From positions 1 through 64,000 of IMG/VR virus record IMGVR_UViG_3300011115_000717: a stretch of DNA of 64,000 bases; one strand, 5' to 3'. The notes beneath the pieces are model-generated. The model saw nothing but the letters and a program-made list of their open reading frames with translations, did not search any database and was not told where the DNA came from. This document shows, in pieces, positions 34,241 through 43,098 of the stretch (position 1 is the stretch's first letter; the number at the start of each line of letters is the position of its first letter). The translations under genes and the position numbers were made by a program. This DNA is from a virus.

Positions 34241-35233
34241 ATGAACAGAAAAAAAATTAAATATAAAAAAATAATAATTTGGGGTCACCCATTATATTCT
34301 CATACACATTCTTATATTCATGAAGCATATTATAAAGCTTTTAAATATTTGGGATATGATGTTTACTGGTTTGATGATAAAAATTACCCTATTGATTTTG
34401 ATTACAATAATTGTTTATTTATTGGAGAAGGCTTTGCTGCTGATAATTTACCTTTAAATAATACAAGTTGTTATATGATAATGTATTGTCCATCACCGGC
34501 AAAATATATTGAAGCTGGAGTTGGTCGGTATATTGATATAAGAATGGCTGCAACAGATTTTAAAGATCATATACAAGAATATTCTTTAGATAAATCTTTG
34601 GTAACAAATATAGGTCCCTCGTGTTATTATGAGCCAAAGACAAATAACAATATAATAATTAAAAATAATTATGTAAATTATTCAATTAAAGATTTTGATA
34701 AAATTTATATATCTTGGGCTACAAATTTATTACCTTGTGAAATAAATTTTGATGATATGCATCTACCACGAGAAAATAATATATATTATTGTGGAACTAT
34801 ATCATATTCCGGTGAATGTGAAACTGTCTCAAATTTAAATCCATTTATAGAATCATGTAAAGAATATAAAATAAATTTTATACACAATGATTGTTGGCAT
34901 AACCCATTAACAAGTGCACAAGTTATTGAATTATCAAAAAAATCTATTTTGGGTATTGATATTCGTGGGAAAAAACACATAAAAGAAAATTTAGTAACAT
35001 GTAGAGTATTTAAAAATATAAGTTACGGTCATCTGGGGTTAACAAATTCACTTGCAATATACGAATCAATGGATGGTAATTGTATTTACAATATAGATAC
35101 CAAACAACTCTTTCATGATGGTATAAATAATAAAAACAATTATAAATTAATAAAAAAAGGTATGAATTATGTTAAAAATAATCATACGTACCTTAATAGA
35201 ATAAATTCTTTGTTAGAAGTAGTCAATATATGA
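34241..35233 (+). CDS. putative GT-B fold glycosyltransferase
   Basis: A 330-residue protein beginning KIIIWGHPLYSHTHSYIHEAYYKAF, a GT-B style N-terminal Rossmann start, and ending with a C-terminal donor-site-like segment (TCRVFKNISYGHLGLTNS near residues 260-277, then YESMDG). The CgeB-like families show a similar VFE..GCG-type region. Very high Asn, Lys, Ile and Tyr content. It overlaps the following gene by four bases. Family membership is tentative, but its place among glycosyltransferases supports it. Confidence 0.5.
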   Translation: MNRKKIKYKKIIIWGHPLYSHTHSYIHEAYYKAFKYLGYDVYWFDDKNYPIDFDYNNCLFIGEGFAADNLPLNNTSCYMIMYCPSPAKYIEAGVGRYIDIRMAATDFKDHIQEYSLDKSLVTNIGPSCYYEPKTNNNIIIKNNYVNYSIKDFDKIYISWATNLLPCEINFDDMHLPRENNIYYCGTISYSGECETVSNLNPFIESCKEYKINFIHNDCWHNPLTSAQVIELSKKSILGIDIRGKKHIKENLVTCRVFKNISYGHLGLTNSLAIYESMDGNCIYNIDTKQLFHDGINNKNNYKLIKKGMNYVKNNHTYLNRINSLLEVVNI

Positions 35234-36168
35234 ATATATTAGTTATAAATCATTCTGTAGAAAATTGTGGCGTATATCAATACGGTAAACGTGTTGGTCA
35301 CATTCTAAAGAAATCAAAAAAATATAAATTTATTTATTTAGAACAAAATTCTCAAGAAGAACTAGATCAAAATATTGAAATATATAAACCAAAAATTATA
35401 ATATATAATTATTTAGGTGGAACAATGCCTTGGGTAAATCCATATACCGTGGCTAACATAAGATCTAAAAATATTAAACAATTTTTAATTGTACATAATG
35501 GTGGATATGCGCAGTTTTTTGATTATTATTTACACCAAGACCCTTATTACAACTCGTCTGATAATATAAATTTTGCTTTAATGCGGCCTTTATTTGATTA
35601 TAAGCCCAAAACAGCAAAACATAATACCAATATTATTAAAATAGGGTCTTTTGGGTTTGGGTTGAGGTGTAAATATATACATGATATATGTAATATAGTA
35701 AAACAACAAATGTCCAATAAAAATGTTGAAATTAATTTACATTTAACAAATGCTCATTTTTCAAATGGAAATGATATAGATGGTATTAAAACAGATTGTT
35801 TAAATATTTTATCTGGTACTAATATAAAATTAAATGTCACAACTGATTTTCTATCCGATAAACAAATTTTAGATTTTTTATATAATAATAATTTAAATAT
35901 ATTTTTCTATGAAAAGTATAATTTTTATAATGGGATATCATCCACTATTGATTATGCTCTTTCGGTAAAAAAACCACTTGCCATATGTCAAAGTAATATG
36001 TTTAGTCATATATGGGATGTTACCCCATCAATTTGTGTAGAAAATAATTCTCTAGAAAATATTATTAATAATAAATTTACTCCGTTATTAGAAAAAGCTA
36101 CTAGTTGGAACAATAAAAATTTTATTACTCATATGGAATCAATTATAGAAAAAGTTTTAAATGTTTAA
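35230..36168 (+). CDS. putative glycosyltransferase (GT-B like)
   Basis: A 312-residue protein starting MNILVINHSVENCGVYQYGK, typical of GT-B enzymes (Rossmann strand followed by a Gly-rich turn). The second half, with KIGSFGFGLRCKYIHDICN and ISSTIDYALSVKKPLAIC near residues 235-252, resembles the nucleotide-sugar half of GT4 enzymes, where a late ExxAxG(K/L)P-type loop binds the donor. It overlaps the next gene by eight bases. No confirmed catalytic residue. Confidence 0.52.
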   Translation: MNILVINHSVENCGVYQYGKRVGHILKKSKKYKFIYLEQNSQEELDQNIEIYKPKIIIYNYLGGTMPWVNPYTVANIRSKNIKQFLIVHNGGYAQFFDYYLHQDPYYNSSDNINFALMRPLFDYKPKTAKHNTNIIKIGSFGFGLRCKYIHDICNIVKQQMSNKNVEINLHLTNAHFSNGNDIDGIKTDCLNILSGTNIKLNVTTDFLSDKQILDFLYNNNLNIFFYEKYNFYNGISSTIDYALSVKKPLAICQSNMFSHIWDVTPSICVENNSLENIINNKFTPLLEKATSWNNKNFITHMESIIEKVLNV

Positions 36169-36775
36169 TTCATTAGCTAAACAAGATCAATTTGTAGTAA
36201 ATTTTTTAAATTTTAAAGAATACGGATTTTATGTTGATATAGGTAGTCATTTTTCACAAAAAAATAATAATAGTTATTTTTTTCAAACTTTAAATTGGAA
36301 AGGTTTGACCGTTGAAATAGATAGTATCTATAACGAAAGTTATCTTACACGTAAAGATAATACACATATAAACCAAGATGCATGTCTAATTAACTATAAG
36401 TTACTTTTTAAACAATGTAATTTTCCAAAAACTATTGATTATCTTTCATTAGATGTAGATGAATTGAGTTTGTCTGTTTTACAAATATTACCTTTTGATG
36501 AATATAGTTTTTCTATTATTACTATAGAACATGATGCTTATTTACATGGTGATACGTATAGATTACCACAACGAAATTTGTTAAAAGACCATGGATATGA
36601 TTTAATTTGCTCAAATGTTTTTGTCGAACAAACTGGTTATAATATTAAAAATTCTCCTTTTGAAGATTGGTATATTAAACCAGAATATTTTGATAAAACT
36701 TTGATAGAAACAATTCGTAGTGAATCAGAGTACCCGTCCCAAATATTAAACAAATTTAAAAATATTAAAAGATAA
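36161..36775 (+). CDS. FkbM-type methyltransferase-like protein
   Basis: A 204-residue protein. FYVDIGSHFSQKNNNSYFF at residues 23-41 is a SAM-binding motif I, GLTVEIDS follows, and IDYLSLDVDELSLSVLQ near residues 93-109 matches the FkbM motif I-D-x-L-S-x-D-V-(E/D). These enzymes methylate hydroxyls of sugars or related compounds. It lacks part of the usual C-terminal region. It overlaps the previous gene by eight bases. A second member lies at 37551. Confidence 0.65.
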   Translation: MFNSLAKQDQFVVNFLNFKEYGFYVDIGSHFSQKNNNSYFFQTLNWKGLTVEIDSIYNESYLTRKDNTHINQDACLINYKLLFKQCNFPKTIDYLSLDVDELSLSVLQILPFDEYSFSIITIEHDAYLHGDTYRLPQRNLLKDHGYDLICSNVFVEQTGYNIKNSPFEDWYIKPEYFDKTLIETIRSESEYPSQILNKFKNIKR

Positions 36776-36781
36776 ATTTTT

Positions 36782-37549
36782 ATGAAACCACAATTGGGTG
36801 TCATGTTAACATGTTATGACGAAATTGAAGCTGTAAAATATGCTGTTGAACAATTTAGAATATATTATCCAGATACAAAAATTTATTTAGTTACTGAAAG
36901 TAAAGAACAACAATATATTAAAATTTTTAAAAATGATAAAAATATTAAAGTTAATTATGTAGAAGATAGTATGAGTTTTTATTATAATACTCCAAATTTA
37001 CCTATAATATACCAAACAGCTGATATCCAACTTAAAATTAAAAAAGCAGTTTTATGTTTTTTAACACGATTAAATGATGCAATAAAATATTGTGATTCTG
37101 ATTATATGCTTTTAATGGACCCAGATGTATTAATACGAGGTCAGCTTACTATTTCCAATGAAAAAAAATTATTAGGATCTCTTGCTAATTCTGGTGTCCC
37201 TAATAATATTAAAAATATTCTATCTAACATAGAAGGTGCTATACCTATAGATCGATGGGGAGCCACTCCAGGTATATTTCATACAGAAACATTCAAAAAA
37301 GCTTATTTAAAATTTTTAAGTATAGAAAATTTATTAACTCAATTAACAATGAATTGGTATGCTATGTATGCTCATGATATTATTATACCAATAATGTTTT
37401 CTTTAATTGGAGAAAGAGAATATTACAATAATGATTTTATTGAATGTAATACTGACCCAAATTGGAAAAATACAGATAAAAAATTAGTGCATCATTTTAA
37501 AAAATATTATAAAAACGCAACATATAAATTTCCTTGGTGGAGAGATTAA
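36782..37549 (+). CDS. GT-A type glycosyltransferase
   Basis: A 255-residue protein starting MKPQLGVMLTCYDEIEAVKYAVEQFR, a GT2-like opening. SDYMLLMDPDVLIRG near residues 104-118 contains a D-x-D (DPD) metal motif, and WGATPGIFHTETF near residues 160-172 is a likely acceptor loop. The closing helix contains HHFKKYYK. Donor and acceptor unknown. Spaced by six bases from the methyltransferase gene before it and by one base from the one after. Confidence 0.6.
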   Translation: MKPQLGVMLTCYDEIEAVKYAVEQFRIYYPDTKIYLVTESKEQQYIKIFKNDKNIKVNYVEDSMSFYYNTPNLPIIYQTADIQLKIKKAVLCFLTRLNDAIKYCDSDYMLLMDPDVLIRGQLTISNEKKLLGSLANSGVPNNIKNILSNIEGAIPIDRWGATPGIFHTETFKKAYLKFLSIENLLTQLTMNWYAMYAHDIIIPIMFSLIGEREYYNNDFIECNTDPNWKNTDKKLVHHFKKYYKNATYKFPWWRD

Positions 37550-37550
37550 T

Positions 37551-38177
37551 ATGAATATACATGAATTTTTTGCAGAAAACAATTTAGATGAAAGAATAAG
37601 AAATACATATTTTCCAGATTATACCTATAAAGGAACTGTCATAGAAGTTGGTGCTGCAACGCCTTCATTTCTTTCATTTTCAAAACATTTTGCCTTAAAT
37701 GGTTGGAGGGCTATTTTAATTGAACCCAATCCATATTTTGTTGAACAACATAAAAAATTATCAAATGAAATTTATGAATATGCTTGTTCTTATGAAGATG
37801 CAGATAATGTAGATTTTACTATCTACCATCAAAATATCGGTGATATAACAGACCATTCGTTTTCTTCTTTTTATTTAAAAGAAGAATATCAACTAATGTC
37901 TAATAATATTGCTCAAACTTTAAACACTACTTCTATAAAAGTAAAAACTAGAACTTTAGATACTATTATAAAAGAAACAAATATAACTAATATTGATATT
38001 TTATCTATTGATGTTGAAGGTTGGGAATTAGAGGTACTACGGGGTTTAACCATTATGAAACCTAAAATTATAATTTTAGAAAATTTATTTAATTGGCCAA
38101 GCTACAGAGAATATGTATGTAGTTTAGGTTATACCTTTGTAAAACATGATACCTTTGATGATATCTATAGTTTATGA
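37551..38177 (+). CDS. FkbM-family methyltransferase
   Basis: A 208-residue SAM-dependent methyltransferase. GTVIEVGAATPSFLSFSKHFALNG at residues 24-46 region contains motif I, RAILIEPNPYFVEQ follows with the acidic end of strand 2, and NIDILSIDVEGWELEVLRGL near residues 145-164 is the characteristic FkbM core. Likely O-methylates a sugar made or transferred by its neighbours. It overlaps the next gene by four bases. Clear family match. Confidence 0.82.
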   Translation: MNIHEFFAENNLDERIRNTYFPDYTYKGTVIEVGAATPSFLSFSKHFALNGWRAILIEPNPYFVEQHKKLSNEIYEYACSYEDADNVDFTIYHQNIGDITDHSFSSFYLKEEYQLMSNNIAQTLNTTSIKVKTRTLDTIIKETNITNIDILSIDVEGWELEVLRGLTIMKPKIIILENLFNWPSYREYVCSLGYTFVKHDTFDDIYSL

Positions 38178-39100
38178 ATAACATAGCATTTATTACAGGA
38201 ATTTTAGGACAAGATGGAACCTATTTACGTAAGATTCTTTTACAAAAAGGATTTACTGTTATTGGGTTTGACAGAAATATAACAGCCAAAAATAATATTG
38301 ATGATGGTGCAATAATTTTAGAAATAAATTTAACAGACCGAACAAATGTTTTAAATTTATTTAAAAAATATTATCCCTCACATGTTTACAATTTAGCAGG
38401 TGTTTCTAATGTATTTGACCCTTGGAAAAATACAAATGAAATGATTCAACATACAATACAAATACCTCAAAATTTTATGGATTGTATAATGACGGTTTCA
38501 CCTAATACAGTATTTTGTCAAGCTTCTTCGTGTTTAGTTTTTGGTAATACAGATACAAAACGACAAAATGAAAAAACTTCTCGTTCTCCTTTATATCCTT
38601 ATGGATTATGCAAAAATTTTATTGATGAATTAATAAAAAGTTATAGAGAAGAAAAGGGAATGCATTTTTGTTCTGCTATTTTATATAATCATGACTCACC
38701 ATATAGAGGAAATAAGTTTTTTATAAAAAAACTAATAAATTTTGCAAAATCATTAAAAAACAATAGAAATCAAAAAATAGATTTTTTTAGTTTAAATGTT
38801 TTAAAAGATTTAGGTTTTGCTGGAGATTATATGGAAGCGTTTTATTTAATGTCTCAAGCAAAGATTAAAGATGATTATATTATTTCGAGTGGAAAACTTA
38901 CAAATTTATTAACTGTAGTTGAACAAGTTTCCCAGTTAGCTGAATTAAATATACTTGATTATATCAATATAAATAATAATGTAAAACACAGTGAAGCATT
39001 ATTATTTGGCGATAATTCTAAAATTACAAATGAATTAAATTGGCAACCCTTGGTACAATATAATGAAATTGTTGATTTGATTTGGAATACTAATCTTTGA
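38174..39100 (+). CDS. SDR nucleotide-sugar enzyme related to GDP-mannose dehydratase
   Basis: A 308-residue short-chain dehydrogenase. The NAD(P) motif is GILGQDGTYLRK at residues 9-20. The active-site region reads ASSCLVFG near residue 116 where GDP-mannose 4,6-dehydratase has a Ser/Thr-x-Glu (SSSEMFG), so the catalytic Glu is replaced by Leu. YPYGLCK retains the Tyr-x-x-x-Lys pair. It resembles the 43780 gene in length, order of motifs and FAGDY segment. It could be a reductase or epimerase in a GDP-deoxyhexose pathway, or a degenerate copy. Overlaps the methyltransferase by four bases. Confidence 0.68.
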   Translation: MNNIAFITGILGQDGTYLRKILLQKGFTVIGFDRNITAKNNIDDGAIILEINLTDRTNVLNLFKKYYPSHVYNLAGVSNVFDPWKNTNEMIQHTIQIPQNFMDCIMTVSPNTVFCQASSCLVFGNTDTKRQNEKTSRSPLYPYGLCKNFIDELIKSYREEKGMHFCSAILYNHDSPYRGNKFFIKKLINFAKSLKNNRNQKIDFFSLNVLKDLGFAGDYMEAFYLMSQAKIKDDYIISSGKLTNLLTVVEQVSQLAELNILDYININNNVKHSEALLFGDNSKITNELNWQPLVQYNEIVDLIWNTNL

Positions 39101-39147
39101 GTGTTTATTGTATATTACTATGTATTTTTTTATAAAAAAGGATCGAT

Positions 39148-40374
39148 ATGAATAAAATGTCTTTATTGTCAATGGGAAATTTATATGTTTCAGATTTTTT
39201 AGCAGAAGGTGAAAAACCGCGTGGTGGAAAATATCCGTTAGAAATGGTTTTAGACCCACAACTTAATGCCCCAAGATTATCTACAGTTGCCCCCAGTGGA
39301 GTAATGTATGGTAAATATTGGTATAGATCGGGTATTAATCTATCTATGAAACACGAATTAAAAAATATTGTAGATACAGTTATATCACGATATGATCTTG
39401 TAGAAAATGATATTTGGTTGGATATTGCTTGTAATGATGGTACTTTATTATCATATGTCCCTAAAACTTGTATTAGAGTTGGAATTGATCCAGCTGATGA
39501 TACTTATGTTGCTGAATCAAAACAACATGCAAATGTAATTATTCAAGATTATTTTTCAGTTAATTCATGGAAAAAAACAGTTTTTGGTGATAAAAAAGCA
39601 AAAATTATTACTTCTATTGCAGTATTTTATGATTTGGATGATCCTACATCTTTTGTTAAAGATATTAAAAATGTACTTGATATAAATGGTATGTGGGTAT
39701 TACAATTAAGTTATACTCCCCTCATGATTAAACAAAAGGCATTTGATAATATATGTCATGAACATGTTTACTATTATTCTCTTGAAAATTTAAAAATCTT
39801 ATTTGATTCGTGTGGTATGAAAATTGTTGATGTAGAATTAAATGATGTTAATGGCGGATCATTTAGAGTTTTTGTTATGAACAAAGATGCAAATCAAACT
39901 TCTTATGGAACTGCACCATTACGGGATGTAGCAGATTATCGTGTTGAATCTATGTTGGCTTATGAAAAATCTTTAAATCTATCCAGTAAAAAAACCTGGG
40001 ATGATTTTATGGTAGAAATTTCTAATTTAAAAACACAAGTTGTTGAATTTATTAAACAAGCTAAAAAAGATGGTAAGCGAGTATGGGGATATGGAGCATC
40101 TACCAAAGGAAATACTTTACTTCAGTATTTTGGTTTAGATCATACTATGATTGATGCAATAGCAGAACGAAGTTCCTATAAATGGGGTCTAAAAACTGTT
40201 GGAACTAATATTCCTATTAAATCTGAAGCAGAAATGCGAGAAGAACAACCAGATTATTTACTTGTACTTCCTTGGCATTTTATTTCTGAATTTATTGAGC
40301 GTGAAAAAAATTATTTGGGTAAAGGTGGTAAATTTATTGTTCCGTGCCCAAATTTTCAAATTATTGGTATATAA
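39148..40374 (+). CDS. sugar C-methyltransferase-like protein
   Basis: A 408-residue protein with the three-part architecture of TylCIII/NovU-type sugar C-methyltransferases: a short N-terminal region, a SAM-binding domain (DIACNDGTLLSYVPK near residues 92-106, IGIDPADD-like segment), a CHEHVYYYSLENLK motif (the HEH of the active site) near residues 208-221, and a C-terminal domain with RVWGYGASTKGNTLLQYF. The usual Cys-rich zinc motif at the N terminus is absent. It starts at ATG 39148 behind AAAAAAGGA. Substrate unknown; family members act on nucleotide-4-keto sugars. Confidence 0.72.
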   Translation: MNKMSLLSMGNLYVSDFLAEGEKPRGGKYPLEMVLDPQLNAPRLSTVAPSGVMYGKYWYRSGINLSMKHELKNIVDTVISRYDLVENDIWLDIACNDGTLLSYVPKTCIRVGIDPADDTYVAESKQHANVIIQDYFSVNSWKKTVFGDKKAKIITSIAVFYDLDDPTSFVKDIKNVLDINGMWVLQLSYTPLMIKQKAFDNICHEHVYYYSLENLKILFDSCGMKIVDVELNDVNGGSFRVFVMNKDANQTSYGTAPLRDVADYRVESMLAYEKSLNLSSKKTWDDFMVEISNLKTQVVEFIKQAKKDGKRVWGYGASTKGNTLLQYFGLDHTMIDAIAERSSYKWGLKTVGTNIPIKSEAEMREEQPDYLLVLPWHFISEFIEREKNYLGKGGKFIVPCPNFQIIGI

Positions 40375-41331
40375 ATGAAAATTGCTTTAGTTGGTCCGGG
40401 TATTATGGAAATCCCCCCTCCCCGTTGGGGGGCAGTAGAAATGGTTATATGGGACTGTGCAACCATTTTACGTAATGCTGGGCATTCGGTTTCCATTATT
40501 AATACACCAAATACACAAAATATTATTGATGAAATAAATAATGATACTTTTGATATTGTACATCTTCATTATGATGTATTTGCTTATATTATGCCTTTTT
40601 TAAAAGCAAAAGTTAAAATTATATCAAGTCATTATCCCTTTATAAATAATATTGCTCAATATAAATCTGATGGATATGATAAAGTTATAGGTCATATTAT
40701 TAATAATAAAGATTTTTATATTTTTGCTTCATCGCAAAAAGATATTAATACATTTATAAGTTATGGTGCTGATATAAATAAAACATTTTTGTGTAAATTG
40801 GGAGTAGAAAGCAATTCATATAATTTTGAAACCACACCAACATATAATAAAACTTTATGTTTTTCTCAGATTGTAGATAGGAAAAGACAACACCTAATTC
40901 AAAGTATTGATTCTATAGATTTTATTGGAAGATATGATAATTCAAACTTTACTAATATGAAAGCATATAAAGGTGAATTTGAAAGAAAAACCTTAAACAA
41001 TGAAATAACAAAATATTCTAATTTTATTTTACTAAGTAAAGAAGAAAATACTACACCATTGGTAGTTAAAGAAGCTCTTATATGTGGACTAGGGGTTGTT
41101 GTAAGTGAAGCTGTTGCTTATGAATTAGATACCAGTTTAGATTTTATTTCAGTTATAGAAGAAAATAAAATACATGACTTGGATTATATTCAATTAGTTC
41201 TAGAACAAAATAAAAAAATATCAATTTTATCCAGAGACAGAATTCGATCTTATGGTATAAATAACTTTGATATATCAAATATTATATTAAATGAATATCT
41301 TGTTAAATTAGAAAGTTTATTCAATGTGTGA
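40375..41331 (+). CDS. GT4-like glycosyltransferase
   Basis: A 318-residue GT-B enzyme starting MKIALVGPGIMEIPPPRWG, an N-terminal motif repeated almost exactly in the 42124 gene. The C-terminal half has KEENTTPLVVKEALICGLGVVVSE near residues 222-245, the donor-binding E-x7-E-like region of GT4. It starts directly at the stop of the methyltransferase gene and overlaps the next gene by eight bases. The two GT4 genes flank a GT-A gene and may act in sequence on one glycan. Confidence 0.75.
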   Translation: MKIALVGPGIMEIPPPRWGAVEMVIWDCATILRNAGHSVSIINTPNTQNIIDEINNDTFDIVHLHYDVFAYIMPFLKAKVKIISSHYPFINNIAQYKSDGYDKVIGHIINNKDFYIFASSQKDINTFISYGADINKTFLCKLGVESNSYNFETTPTYNKTLCFSQIVDRKRQHLIQSIDSIDFIGRYDNSNFTNMKAYKGEFERKTLNNEITKYSNFILLSKEENTTPLVVKEALICGLGVVVSEAVAYELDTSLDFISVIEENKIHDLDYIQLVLEQNKKISILSRDRIRSYGINNFDISNIILNEYLVKLESLFNV

Positions 41332-42127
41332 TTATACTTTTTTTTATGTAGTAGGTGGAAAAGATTTATATTACGAACAATTAAAGCTATCTCTTCAAAG
41401 TTTAAAACGACTCAATAAAAAATATAAAGTTAAAATTTTAGATATTGGAAGAAAAATGACTTCATATGAAAATATAGAAGTTATTTATATAGATAAACAT
41501 ATAACAGAAGCACATGTTTTTTGGCAACACAAATATTATTTGTGTCAAATGTTGGATACAAAATATGGTATATATCTTGACTGTGATACTATTATATGCT
41601 ATGATAAGTTAGAAGAACTTTTTTTACAACTTAATGAATCTATTGGTGTTATTCCTCATTTTTATATTCAAAATTTTAATGATGTTTTAAAATATTTTAA
41701 TAATAATAAAGTTCAAGAATATTATATAAATAACCATCATACACCAAATGATTGTTTTTATACAGGTGGCGTGTTTATGTTTTCTAATAATAAAATATGT
41801 AAATCCTTTTTAAAAGCTGTTTATGATTTACATGACAATATCTATGGCAAAACCGGTGCATATATAAATGGGCTTACTGATGAAACATTTATATCTACAC
41901 TTTTAAGAAAATACTCTCATATTAAATTAAATGGTTCAAACAATCATTGTTCTGCAAACATGATGCCGTTAACTTTGTATAATGATATATTAATTGGAAA
42001 AAATCCTTTTGATGAAACCTATGAGCCTATTTTTGTATTACATGGATCTTCAGAGCGACAAAAACAAGGCCAAGATTATGATGGCTTATTAAAAGAAAAA
42101 ATTACAGAAATGTGGAATATATTATGA
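41324..42127 (+). CDS. GT-A glycosyltransferase (GT8-like)
   Basis: A 267-residue protein. YGIYLDCDTIICYDKLEEL near residues 82-100 holds the DCD metal motif and a GT8-like neighbourhood, FYTGGVFMFSNN near residues 146-157 is a likely donor-site loop, and a late YEPIFVLHGSSERQKQ includes the second metal-binding-type His. It lies between two related GT4 genes, overlapping the first by eight bases and the next by four. Sugar specificity unknown. Confidence 0.65.
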   Translation: MCDYTFFYVVGGKDLYYEQLKLSLQSLKRLNKKYKVKILDIGRKMTSYENIEVIYIDKHITEAHVFWQHKYYLCQMLDTKYGIYLDCDTIICYDKLEELFLQLNESIGVIPHFYIQNFNDVLKYFNNNKVQEYYINNHHTPNDCFYTGGVFMFSNNKICKSFLKAVYDLHDNIYGKTGAYINGLTDETFISTLLRKYSHIKLNGSNNHCSANMMPLTLYNDILIGKNPFDETYEPIFVLHGSSERQKQGQDYDGLLKEKITEMWNIL

Positions 42128-43098
42128 AAATTGCTTTAGTTGGTCCTGGTATTATGGAAATTCCACCCAAAAATTGGGGTGCAGTTGAATCATTGATTTG
42201 GGATTATTCAGAATATTTAAAAGAAAAAAATATTGAAGTAGATATCATTAATAATCCAGATCTTCATTTAGTAGCAAATCATTTAAATAGAACACATTAT
42301 GATTTTATACATGTACAATATGATGACCACGCAGGTCCTCTAAGCAAATTATTAACCAAACCATTTTGTAGTACTGCGCATTATGGTTACATTAAAGAGC
42401 ATCATTCTAATTATGGTAATTGGGATTATGTCTATCAAGGTTTTTTAAAAAGCCCAGGTATCATATCATTATCTCCAGAAATAACTAAACTCATTAAAGA
42501 ATCAGGTTATAAAGGATTTATACGTACTTTACGAAATGGGTCAAGAACTAAAGATTTTAAATTTTCTGATAATCCAACCAAAGAAGCAGTATGTTTAGGT
42601 AAAATTGAAACCAGAAAAAGACAAGCTGATCTTGCTAATGTGTGCCAAAATAAATGTATGGTGGATTTTATCGGTCCTATTGCTGATAATAGATTTAAAG
42701 AAAATAATACATGTAAATATGGTGGTGTGTGGACTAAAGCTGAGTTGTATGAAAATTTAACTAATTATCGATGTTTGGTATTATTAAGTAATGGGGAAGC
42801 TGCGCCACTGGCAGTAACGGAAGCTTTAGCTGCCGGGTTAAGTATTGTTGTTTCCGAAACCGCTGCAGGTAATCTTGATAGAACTTTACCCTTTATCTAT
42901 GTTATACCTGATGGCTGTTTAAATGATTCTGTAGTACCTATTGTACAAAAAGCTATTTGGAACAACGATAAATATAGAACAGATATTAGACAATATGCTG
43001 TAGAATATTTTGATTGGTCTGTGATCTGTGATGAATATATTAATATAGCCAAGGATTTTATAAATGAAAATTGCGTTTCTGACAATAGCCACATATAA
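42124..43098 (+). CDS. GT4-like glycosyltransferase, paralogue of 40375
   Basis: A 324-residue protein, start chosen at ATG 42124 because it overlaps the previous stop (ATGA) and gives MKIALVGPGIMEIPPKNWG, matching the other GT4 enzyme. Later landmarks: CLGKIETRKRQADL near residue 158 and NGEAAPLAVTEALAAGLSIVVSE near residues 222-244. The pair probably arose by duplication within the cluster. It overlaps the following GT6 gene by 35 bases. Confidence 0.75.
   Translation: MKIALVGPGIMEIPPKNWGAVESLIWDYSEYLKEKNIEVDIINNPDLHLVANHLNRTHYDFIHVQYDDHAGPLSKLLTKPFCSTAHYGYIKEHHSNYGNWDYVYQGFLKSPGIISLSPEITKLIKESGYKGFIRTLRNGSRTKDFKFSDNPTKEAVCLGKIETRKRQADLANVCQNKCMVDFIGPIADNRFKENNTCKYGGVWTKAELYENLTNYRCLVLLSNGEAAPLAVTEALAAGLSIVVSETAAGNLDRTLPFIYVIPDGCLNDSVVPIVQKAIWNNDKYRTDIRQYAVEYFDWSVICDEYINIAKDFINENCVSDNSHI

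Noticed and set aside
42112-42123. Longer start of the second GT4 gene
   Set aside because: The ATGA overlap at 42124 restores an N terminus almost identical to the first GT4 gene.
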